DNA of 64,000 nt, from positions 4,423,316 through 4,487,315 of the forward strand of contig BSQZ01000039.1 in assembly GCA_033239005.1 (NCBI GenBank), written 5' to 3'. Every line of letters starts with the position of its first letter. Positions within the stretch are counted from its first letter, which is position 1. The notes under the pieces were generated by a model. The model made no database searches and was not told the DNA's origin. It was given only the letters and a program-made list of their open reading frames with translations. Made by a program: the position numbers and the translations under genes. Shown in pieces: positions 41,071 to 53,000 of the stretch. This stretch comes from Lamellibrachia satsuma. Taxonomy: Eukaryota > Annelida > Polychaeta > Sabellida > Siboglinidae.

Positions 41071-44000
41071 CTACAACACGAGACTATTAGTATCAAACTC
41101 CTTTATGACATTTTGTTGGTGTGTTCGGAGACCCATGGGGACACTTTGTTCATCATAAAAAATCTAAATTCCCTGGGGTGGGGATATTACGAAGAAACGT
41201 ATGTAAACGTTTCAAGTAGATTAATTAACTCTGAAAAATAGTCCGTAGTTATGTACAATTGTTAGCAATGCTGTGTGTTCTCAATTGTTCCAAGATCTTC
41301 GTCAAACATTCACACACGTTTTGGGGCATGACGTTGAAACCATCATTGCCATTCGCATTCCCTACCAAAACTTGACAAAGAAGGGAAACTCAGCTAATAT
41401 TTCATAAATGGTCAAGTGTTTTTCGACATGATGTCATCCATACATAAAATGCAATAATACTGTATTCGACCTAATGAGCAGGGTTGTTTGATTTAAATCA
41501 TTTTAAAAAATCATTGATTTATGATTTTTTATTTCGGATTTTTTTAATCGCTGATTTATATGAATTTAACACAAATATTTGCTTACAAGCATCGAGACCA
41601 ACAAAGTTTTCTATGTTTTTAATACAAAAGCACAATGTGCTCACACTTATGTAGTTGTATTGTAGCCTGATAGCCAGCTATTTTATGACATTGTGTATGT
41701 TTGAGCTATTCCCTTTCTGAATGCAGTGAAGCCACACAAACTTGTCTTCAAGTCAGAAGCCCTGAGTTAAAGTCCACTTAGAGCTTGTGGTAGTTGTTAT
41801 CAATTCAGTATGTTGACTCAAGTGAGACAGTCTGGGCTACAATTGTTTAATACTGTACCAGTTTGCAGTCTGCTTGGAGACCCTTAGAGTACACAGAGTC
41901 CTGGACAGGTGCTAATCCACCCTCTAAGCAAACAATAATTAGCACTGCTACAGCCTCAGACACACAGCATGCTTTCCTTTCCAAGGCAGATTATGCAACT
42001 ACAGGGGGTGAGGCCTTGTGGACATTGCCTAATGTCTTTATATAAACAAACATCAAGTATCCTCTGTTAAGACAAGTACCCAAATCAATTTGAACACGTT
42101 TGAAAGAGTTTATAAATATGAACATCTATATAAATGTATATATACCAGATTAAAAAAAAATTAAATAAATAAAAAATACAATACTTTTTTTTAAATCCGA
42201 TTTTTTAGATTTTTTTTTAAATCATGATTTTTTCAACCCTGCTAATGAGGGTACAGTACGCTTAAAAAAATTGGGCCATGGAAAAATGTCAAGGAATCTG
42301 TTCTTATAAGCATACTAACATTACATACCAAAATTTGCTTCTCTAAGCAATAAGGTAACTGTTTAACACTAGTGGTGTCATTTGGTCTCAAGTCTCAAGT
42401 AGTTATACTCCAAACAGCCCAATATTGAGCTAACGCAGGAGTTTGGACCAACGGCTTTTAGTGTCTCTTCCGAAAGACACGGGCAAAGTGGGGTGAACGA
42501 AATTGCCCAAGCTTCGAAACGGCGGAGGTGGAATCGAACCAGCGTCCTCTCGCTCGACAGACGGGTGCTCTAACCATTAGACCACCGCTCCCCACAGTGG
42601 TGACTAAAGTAGAACAACTGAAAAGTGGTGCCAACTGTCTAGCACCAGATGGCGACACTTTTCAGTTGGTCCACACCAGACGAGTCATTTTACAGTTATG
42701 GATCCTGCTGATTAAAAAGGGGGTGTATGCTAATTAGGGCATGTACGCTTAATAGGTCGAATACAGTAACAATGTTTTACAAGTTTCCGCAATTGCTGAA
42801 CAACAGAGCATATATAAAATTAGTGAATTATCGTACATTAACTTAGTCTAACTACTAACCATTATTGGATTGTTGTTGATTTTGAGGTGTAAACAATACA
42901 AAGTTTTTATAATGACACATCAGAAATTTTGTGTCAGTGTTGTTAAACGTATTCAATTCATAATGATGAATCATATCCTTGGTGTAAACTGGGCGATGTA
43001 ATGAATGATTAAAAAGTTTAATTAACCCATCAATTTCATTGCCATGTGCACCAAGCAGCGATGCAATCATCATAGTGCTTGTCCTTATCAAATCCAAAAG
43101 TATTTTAACATAAAAGCTTCATCTTAGATGATTGCACAATATAAACATTGATCGTTTTCTATACAGACAAAAATGTGTAATTTTTAAGATGTCATTTTGG
43201 TACATGCATCAGGTATTTTTTATCCTAAAACACATGCAGCATCAACAAAGAAAAATAAAGTGACATTTTGTGTTTTACAATATAAAATATTTTTTAATGT
43301 ATTTCATCTGAAGGCCGAGAATTTATTTTATAGTTGTGTTTGAAAACTTTCATTGAAACCACTTCGTATCAAAATGACCAAAAAACCAAAAACGTCAACC
43401 CAGGCACCAGGTTCTTCTATTTGTGAGGACACGGTAAATAAGACAGCGTAAACCAAGCTACGCGAAATAATCTCTTTTCTCTCAGTCTCTCTCATTCATT
43501 CGGTAGTGGAGTCAAATTACGGTGCTCATTTGCAAGCATTTACATAGAGATTATGAGCGAAATGGAATTACAGAATCCCGCCACGACTGCATAATAACAT
43601 TACCCTCCGTGACTTTAGATAATCAGCATCGGTGAACAACATGTTTTCCAGAGAACTTCAGATGCTGACTCTATAAGAGCACATTCGAGTGCAACAGTCT
43701 GGTTTCATTTTGAGAAAATCAATAAAACCAATAGTATCTTTAATTAAAAATGCGTGCCAACCAGTTATGCTCCTACTACGACAGTGACAATAGAGCAACG
43801 CAGTTATGATCTTTGCTGGTGTATAATAGACAAGAGAAACTGAAAATGTAAAGACATTTGCTCAAACAATAAATCATATAATTCTCGCGTAGGTTTAGGA
43901 TATATGATAAATAGATATAGTAATAACAATAATAATAATGTTTTATTTCAGACAATAAGCATTATGTCCATAGAAAATAAATCTATAAATAAAAACAGTA

Positions 44001-47000
44001 TATTTGAAAATTATACAAGGATGTAGATATATGAAAAAGTGGAAACATAATTTCAGATGGGTTTCAAATGGCAGAGGTCCTGAATGAGTATTTCAGCTCA
44101 GTTTTTACCACAGAAGATCTCAGCTCACTTCCAGTTCCATTTACTAAATTTTAGGGTAATAAATCAGAACATTTAGGGCAGTTATTTGTAACTCCTGAAA
44201 TGATAGCAAAGAAAATTGAAGGGATACCACCAAAACTGCTTAAGGAAATTGTTGAGCAAATTAGTACACCACTTGCAAAAGTGTTTAACTTGTCACTAGA
44301 AGAAGGAATAGTTCCTTCAGAATGGAAAGAAGCAAACATTACGCCGTTATTTAAGAAGGGATCGAGGAACAAGCCAGAAAATTACAGACCAGTGAGTTTA
44401 GCATCGATAAAGTGCCACGTCAAAGATTGTTACTTAAAATAAAAGCCCACGGTATAGGTAATGATGTAGCCAACTGGATAGAAAAGTGGCTTGCACACAG
44501 AAGACAGAGAGTAATAGTAGATGGTGAGATTCCAAACTGGAAATCGGTTCTGATTGGGGTACCAGAGGGATCAGTATTAGGCCCTATACTGTTTTTAATA
44601 TATATAAATGATCTAGAAGATGACATATCTAGCAAAGTACTGAAATTTGCAGATGACACAAAAGTATTCAGAAAGGTTACTAATGATACAGATAAACAAA
44701 GTTTACAGGATGATCTAGATAAATTAGTTAAATGGTCAGAAAAATGGCAAATGTTATTACATTTTTGGAAGTGTAAATGCATACACATAGGACATGGAAA
44801 CATGGATGAAGAATATAAAATGGGGGATGCTGTACTAGGTAGAACCACACAAGAAAAGGACTTAGGAGTAACATTTAGTGCTGACATGAAAGTTTCAGAG
44901 CAATGTCGGATTGCTGCTTTGAAAGGAAATCAAATTCTAGGGCTAATTAGGAGAACTATCACGTATAAGGAGAAACAGCTAATTGTACCCCTGTACAAAG
45001 CAATAGTTACACCACATTTGGAATATTGTATACAAGCATAGAGGCCGTATCGTAAGAAGGACATAGACAAACTAGAAAGAATACAACGAAGAGCAACTAA
45101 AATGATTCCTGAATTGAGAGACCTTAGTTATGAAAGCCGCTTGTTACAATGTGGTTTGACAACACTAGAGACCAGGAGACTATGAGGAGACCAAATAGAA
45201 GTGTTTAAAATAGTGAATGGTTATGAGGATGTTGATAGGAATAAGTTCTTCAAACTTAGAGAAGGCAGTGGAACCAGAGGACACAAAACAGCATTAGTTA
45301 AGGAGCAGTGTAGGTTGGACATGAGAAAGTACTCTTTCTCACAGAGGGTGGTAAATGAATGGAACAAATTGTCAAATGATTGTGTTAATGCTAGTAGTGT
45401 GAATATGTTTTAAAATAGAACTGACAGATATCTGATACGGGCGGGCTACACATATATGATAAAATTGTTGGACTCTCGATAAGCCAATGGCTTCCTTGTC
45501 CACTTGCCATCTGGAACTTGTTGTTTGGGATGGCAGTCTTGTTAAATCTTGTTAAAATTATATACTCTGTAGTCTAAAATTTGGCTTCATTATATAATTC
45601 TGCAATACAATGATAATAACATATTTGCTTTGGCAATCAAGACTGATTAAAAAATAAACTTAGAGAAACTGAGAAGTCGTGACATGACGCTTGACCTCTC
45701 ACCTCATCTGCGTGCCCCGGAAGGTCATAGAGCAGCTTCTTCACCTTAACGTCCCAGACTTTGAGGGTCGAGTCGGCACTGCCGCTACACAACAGACGAC
45801 TGTCAGCAGACCACGCCACCTGGTAGACACGTTGGACATGGCCCCGCAGTGACGCCAGGTACCTACGCACAGACATACATACGGCCTCAAAGTTCACTAA
45901 AACCTATCACAGCGGACATATGAACAAGTGTTAAAGACAAGAACTTAGTCATTAAAAGAATTACACATCCATGAATACAGGGTCCTAAACCTGTACAATT
46001 TTTTGTCGGACAGTGCTAGATCTCAAGATGTCTTGTCGGGCTTTGTCGGCTAGTGTGCCACAGACCCAGACAACTTGTCGGGGCTCGCACGCATAGCGAC
46101 CAATAGGAAGCATCACTGCAACATTATTTCTAAAATTTTGGCGGAATTCTAAACTCTCCAATAGTCATGCTAGTGGCGACTAAATATCAGCTAGTGTGCT
46201 GCAGCTATCTGGCCCGACAAATTTGGCCATGATGAAAAATATGCAGCCCCTCTGTGAAAAAATCTGGGGGAGCAGCCGTGGCCTAGTGGTTAAGGTGTTG
46301 GACTCTAAATTCGAGGGTTGTGAGTTCAAGTTTCGTTTTCGAAGCTTAGGCAATTTCATTTACCCTACTTTGCCTCAGTCTACTCAGCTGCAAATGAGTA
46401 CAAACACTGTTTGGAAGGTACCTGCGATGGACTAGTGTCCCGTCCAGGAGAGTCAGTATAACTGCACTCTAAGTTGCTTCGCACTACAGAAACCAGGTTT
46501 AAGCACTGGCCATATAAGCCTTCATGGCTTCCTAAGGCATAATGCCTGGGGGATGACTTTACCTACCTTTACCTGCGAAAAAATCTACTAGTGAGTGTGC
46601 TGCTGGCTGTAGCTATAAATATTTATGGTAAAGTTGCAAAACTGGCTCAAAATAATATTATGCAATAATATGAATATAATTATATGACTTTACTATCGTT
46701 ACGTCTATCCACTAGGAGCAACAGTTCGTACTTTCCCGTCTTTCCATCCCACAGTTTTATGGACTTGTCGAAAGAGGCACTCGCCAGGAGTCGTGTGTCT
46801 GGCGAAAACTTGACCTCGTTGATGAGTTGCTGGTGCCCAGTCATTCTGGCCAGAGACTTCTTGTCCAATTCCGGTTGCCATAGGAAAAGGGTGAAGTCGT
46901 CTGACCCCGACACAAGTCGCTCCGGGGAATTACCCTGGAAAAATTTTAAAGATACAAATTCTGACCAATTTCATCATAAAATTATGTTGTATATATTATC

Positions 47001-50000
47001 TCTAATATATTATATAAACATTCAGCTTGACTACCCAAATATCGACTATATTGCCGTTCATGTAAATATGATATTTGGGGCAAAACATTAAAATTAGTCA
47101 GATAACGGTAAAATTATATCAAACTGTGGTTCATTAAAACACGAGGGAGAGGCAAGATGTCAGAATATATATAATTTATACAACTGTATGATTAAAACAA
47201 TCCATTGTACCCATAAATTAGGAGTTTATTTTGGCATTGCATCATTCAGTTTGATGGTGTTTGAACGTCTGTTTTTCAATTAGATGCTCTGAGTGGTTCA
47301 GGAGTTACATCGGCGATTGTGGTAGAACAATACCCACAATCACTGCTTTGTCATTGTACATCAAAGCCCAAGAATTCCACCATAACCTTCTGTCTAGTAC
47401 AAAACATTTTAACATACTTATAAACATCTTAACATTAAGCATACCAAAATTATGATCTTAAGTTTCAGTATATGCTGTATGTGTGTGAACATACCCGTGG
47501 GTTGCAGTCAGAGAACTGTATTTGGCATTTAAGTAATAACAAAAATAAAAGTATTTATATACCACCCGACCAACTCGACATTGCTCTCAGGCACTATACA
47601 TACATGTAACCATAACATACCATTATATTAAAAACAACACACAGAATAGTGCTAGAAAATGGTAAAACGATTACGGTGGAAAACCGCTATTACAAAATTA
47701 TTTTTTAAATGTACTCTTTCTGTCAGTGTCCCTAAAAAAACAACCATATATCGGTATGCATGTGAACAAACTTGATATGAATACAAAACTATGCACTAGG
47801 TGGCAGCAGCATCCTTACATGATCCCAATTGGTGCTGCCACCTGGTATGTAGAAATTGTTCGTTTGTGGTTCTAAAGTTTGAATCAGGATATGCCAGCAG
47901 TCTTGTTCTGGTTATTCATTACGGCCATGCAGTTTCTTTAAAATGACCACCAATTAAAAATAAAAAGCTTTTTTAGACATCCTTGTTACCGTATACAGTG
48001 GAATGACTAATGCTAATGACTGCCTTGAATTAAGACCCATCAGAACTGTGACCATTTTTCCTTTCCTTAAATATTGATATCACTACTGAACCTCTGGAGA
48101 CAAAATAATCCAGAACTGAGACCATCTTTGATTAGTCCCATAGCAAGTCTTACTCCTGAGATAACAGACATACCTTGACATTGTTGTAACGCTCTAGCGC
48201 CATCTTCTGGAGTTGTTCCGCTGCAATGAAGAAACAATTATCCACCAGGGGTCAACACTGCATTTAACAACGCACATGAATTCAGTGGTGTCACAATTTA
48301 CAAATATTTTCTAAACACAGAACAAATACTCAAATGTGTTCAAAACCTCAATACCTCCCACTATATGGATTACTGTTCTATGTTTTACTTATTAGAAGAC
48401 ATAAAGCATACAAATCATTGGTATGTTTCACAGTCTGTACATTAAGGGAGAAATCAAATTCAAGACCATTTCAAGACTTTCTAAGGTTACCGAGAAGAAA
48501 AAATTGTATAAAACAACTGATAGTCTGATAATGGCAGAAAATTGACAGAATTCCCAAAGAATTAATAATGGAGTCATCGTTTTGATACTTCATATTACTG
48601 ATGATGCATTTTTCCCATGAGACCACAAGTTATGTTTACGATGCTTATCATGACGTAGGTGAGCAGACTTGGCGCCTACTACTCCGCAGTAATAATTACA
48701 TTAACAAAAATAAAATTAAAGGTTTTTCAAGACTATTTGGCAAAATTCAAGGCCCTGAATGACAAATGAAATACAAGGCTTTTCAAGGATTTCAAGGCCC
48801 TGTACAAGCCCTGGACTTTCAGATCAACTGGGGATATTCACATTTCAAGGCCTTGAATGAGGACAAATGAAATTCAAGGTTTTTCAAGAACAAGCATGTC
48901 AAGGCGGGAATGACAGTAACCTGTTTCTTTGACATCCCGATGGACCAACACTGCATCCTTTGGATCAAAGGCTCCCGTCCGGATCACATAGTCTGTGCTC
49001 AGTGCCAGCGTATTCACCCAATGGGCATGACCTTGAAGTGTCCGACACAGCGCACCCTGGTGGACAAAAACTTATATTTTAGCAGTTACAAGAGGCGTGT
49101 AGTGGTTAGAACGTTGGGCTCTCAATCGAGAGAACCCAGGTTCGAATACTCTGGTTGACGTTTTTAAGTTTTGGCAATTTTGTTCATCCCACGTTGCCAC
49201 TGTTCACCGAGGTATATAAATGAGTACCTGGTTACAGACAGAGGTGGATATGTGAACAAAGTCTTCGCACAGTAATGACAGTGTGGCTGAATGCTTCCCA
49301 GAGATTGTGGTAGAATGAACAGGTCTGCCTGGGGGTGAAGTGTAAAGCACTTTGAACAGTCCCAATGACTGGATACCATGCTACATAAGAATGCACATTT
49401 TTACAATTATAGGATCAGACTCCAATGAATTTGTTGGGAAGACATAATAAAGAGAAGGAGAGGGGATCTAATGGGAGGAAATAGGTGAAAGGAAAGGGTA
49501 CCAGAACATAACCCCCCCCAGACAATATCCCCTTGACATTAAAGTGGCTTTATGATCAACTAGAAAGTGAAAGGATAAGTAAATAAGTAAGTTGAGACAT
49601 AAACCCACTCACAAATACTTCTTCCTTGTCTTCCAGAATTTATCCGTGACTTAGAGTATCACAGCAGATTCACAATGAACTAAAACTTTAAATAACAGCA
49701 GATCTGCATTGAACTAAAAACTAGATAACAACAGATCCAGACTGAATTAAGACAAACCAATGAATCAACATACATCATCCCCTCTCCACACTTTGACGGT
49801 GCGGTCCTGCGAAGATGTGTACAACAGGTCTGTGCCGCCCCACTTCACACAGCTGACCGACTGGACGTGACTGGACAGGGTCAGTTTACACTGACCGAGT
49901 ACTGTGTCCCAAATCTTGACCGTTCCATCCTGTAACAGATGTCAGTGTACACAGAACAGGCATCAGGCGATTAATCTACTATGTTAAGTTGTTCAGGGGT

Positions 50001-53000
50001 GATATTTAGCAGTCGCCCGGTTGCCGATGGCACCCAAAAAAGGCTTCGGGTGACTTCAATGTTTGACTACAGTAGCCCGCATGGCGACTCGTAAAACGTA
50101 CGGAGCTGCAATATTTTATACCCAGCAAAAATAAACGGAATGTTAATAAACATTTCAGAAGTGTTGTTCTGGCTATATCGCATTTATGTTAATCATAAAT
50201 AGTGATTTTGTGACGCGTTTGACATACAAGAAATGTTGCCAAACCATAGCTGAAGCAATATCAATAGGGAGCATTCATTGTATTTTTAATCAACCACATC
50301 AGACACTCAACGTGTAACTGAACGGTCATTCTACACTAAAATAATAACCGGTCATGTTAATAGTGTTGGTGCTGTGTGGCGCCACTTTTATATATACTAG
50401 CAAAAATGCCCGTCCTCAGGACGCGATAACGTGGTAGTTCATAGGTGACAGTCATTATAGCAATGCTTACTAAATGCCTCGGCTCAGACCAATACGCCAT
50501 CAATACGCTCGAACGTATTACCAGAAACAACTGCGTCACGCACATGATGCAATACGTTCAAAATGTTGAAGGTCGCATGAATTTAGACACATGGATACTT
50601 GTGTTGGTTGTAGAATAGTAGAATATTTGCTTTCTACTGTCTTGAGTAGCAAGTGGGCTACCTAAGAAGCTGTCGGGCTACTTCACTTTGTAAGGTTGGT
50701 AGCCCGACTGGCTACCTTCCATGACTTGCTAAATCTCACCCCTGCTAATTAAATTAATTTTGGATTATTTTCGTATAAGATAAGTTAACTTGTATTTGAA
50801 AAGTTAACTAGTTAAGTTAGTTCATGAAGTTTACTAGTTAAATTAATAATTAAGTTGATATATTACTAAGAAGACAAGAGGCTAAAAAAGTGTCCCTCCA
50901 GAGCCAATGTCCTTTGTATGTATCTATACATGTGGAAGACATTAATCTAATCAGTTTGTAAAAAAATAAGTTAACTGAAAATTAACTGAAGTTAGTCAGT
51001 TAAATTATTAAATCAACTGCGGATGTTACATAAACTATTCGCACACTACATATTTTGACACCAACGAACTGTATTCATGATAGACTAAATCAGTTGAGGA
51101 TGGCGTTTTAAAAGTTGTTGTAAAGAAATATCTGCACAAAATGTCCTACATACCTTTGACGAACTTGCCAACCATCGACACTCCCCATCCCTGAAACACA
51201 ACATGGAAATATTATAACTCACAATGAATCAATCCTGAAGAACATTATGCTAACACACCGAGTACAATTTAACTGTTTTCAACGTACTGTACATACCAGT
51301 ACAAAAAGGCAGAAATCTTCTTACTATTTATATACCGCTACTATAATGCCGTTTTTTAGATCTGGTCTTTCTTACACAGGCCTACCTACCTCCTAATAAC
51401 TAACTAATGCCATTTTTTTCTTTTACAATTCTTCCATCTAATTCAATTCAGTTATGTTCTCAAGTAGGATAGTTGGCGGAATTGACTGAGCCAAATCACA
51501 GATGTTTCTGCTGTGACGTAAGTGGATGATATGTAATGACTGATCTTTAATACATATACATGGGGTACAAAAGCCATTGTGGATTTTTTTATTTACAGCA
51601 AAAATTAATAGTGAAAAATAGCACTAAGATTCACAACAACAGCCTAGACAACAATTTAATAACAGTTCTTGCATTACGGAGACTTTTGGATAAGAAAGCA
51701 TAAAGTATTCAAACTCCCCCCCAAATCAAATTATACAAACATAGAAAAACACATAATGCTGCATTCAAACTGGGGGGTTCTACTTCCGGTGATACATTTC
51801 CGTTGTATAACTTGATACACGGATACATATGAATTACAATTCTTTAGACCACAAAATACTCATGGCGGTGACTCATGAATATTCATGTTGGTTTTTATTA
51901 CCCACTAGGTGGCACCACTAGTATTAAGGATGCAGGTGGGTATCAAACTGCACTCAGTGCCTGGTCACCCTTTTGGACATTAAGAGTCAGAAGGCCAACT
52001 CACAGGTGCAGAGGTTTCCAACACAGCCATGTGATCCACTGTTTGTGTCCAGTCAGTGTCCGGCCCAACTGACAGCCGGTCAGGGGGTTCCACAGGCAGA
52101 TCTGTGGAAGGGGAACAGTCAGGTACACAGTAGGGAACACATTGCCACATGTACCACAGTTTCACACTGTTACATACATTTTTACATATCAACACTATCA
52201 CATACAAATTACCACTGTCACATACGCATTCACACTGTCACATACGCATTCACACTGTCACATGCACATTCACACTGTCACATGCACATTCACACTGTCA
52301 CATACGCATTCACACTGTCACATACGCATTCACACTGTCACATACGCATTCACACTGTCACGTAGAGATTCAGTATGAAGTCCGAGACAATACAGGGAAA
52401 GTGGGAGACAATACAGGGAAAGTGGGAGACAATACAGGGAAAGTGGGAGACAAAACAGGGAAAGTGGGAGACAATACAGGGAAAGTGGGAGACAATACAG
52501 GGAAAGTGGGAGACAATACAGGGAAAGTGGGAGACAATACAGGGAAAGTGGGAGACAATACAGGGAAAGTGGGAGACAAAACAGGGAAAGTGGGAGACAA
52601 TACAGGGAAAGTGGGAGACAATACAGGGAAAGTGGGAGACAATACAGGGAAAGTGGGAGACAATACAGGGAAAGTGGGAGACAATACAGGGAAAGTGGGA
52701 GACAATACAGGGAAAGTGGGAGACAATACAGGGAAAGTGGGAGACAATACAGGGAAAGTGGGAGACAATATGAAGCCTCCAGACTTTGAGGTACCTGACT
52801 ATTCTTGCAGCCCGAGGCGAGCTTGCGTCCGTCCGGCGACCATGCCATACACAACACCCAGTGCTTGTGAGCTGTCAACATGAAACACGCACATTCACCA
52901 CAAGAAACAGGCTTAAATCATAGTTTGGTGACTGTTTGAAGAGTAAATGAAGACTGTGCAAGATGAAGCTTTCTAAATTTTACTTGATCCATGTACTTGT

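Larger units (their letters stand above)
41458..42768 (+). mobile_element. Mariner-like MITE (TACTGTATTCGACC family), doubly interrupted
   Basis: Left end TACTGTATTCGACCTAATGA, right end complementary to TACTGTATTCGACCTATTA. Body shared with the copies at 61040 and 38806 (GGGCCATGG, AAATGTCAAGGAATCTGTTC, GGTAACTGTTTAACACTAG). A hAT-like element (41479-42241) and a SINE (about 42387-42597) are inserted in it. TA at both ends suits Tc1/mariner insertion, but no transposase is present to confirm the class. Confidence 0.7.

Noticed and set aside
42525..42597. tRNA-like sequence with A and B boxes
   Set aside because: Acceptor-stem ends do not pair and SINE body sequence follows; treated as a SINE head. 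The same applies to 46267 and 49090.
42855..43097. 80-codon minus-strand frame ([16 protein letters not shown]...)
   Set aside because: Some protein-like composition, but no recognised domain, no splice support and no second copy in the window.
52149..52883. Frames with GDNTGKV (plus) and LYCLPLS (minus) repeats overlapping an NLE1 exon
   Set aside because: They arise from the 21-bp intronic array; the NLE1 exon 5 donor lies before the array.
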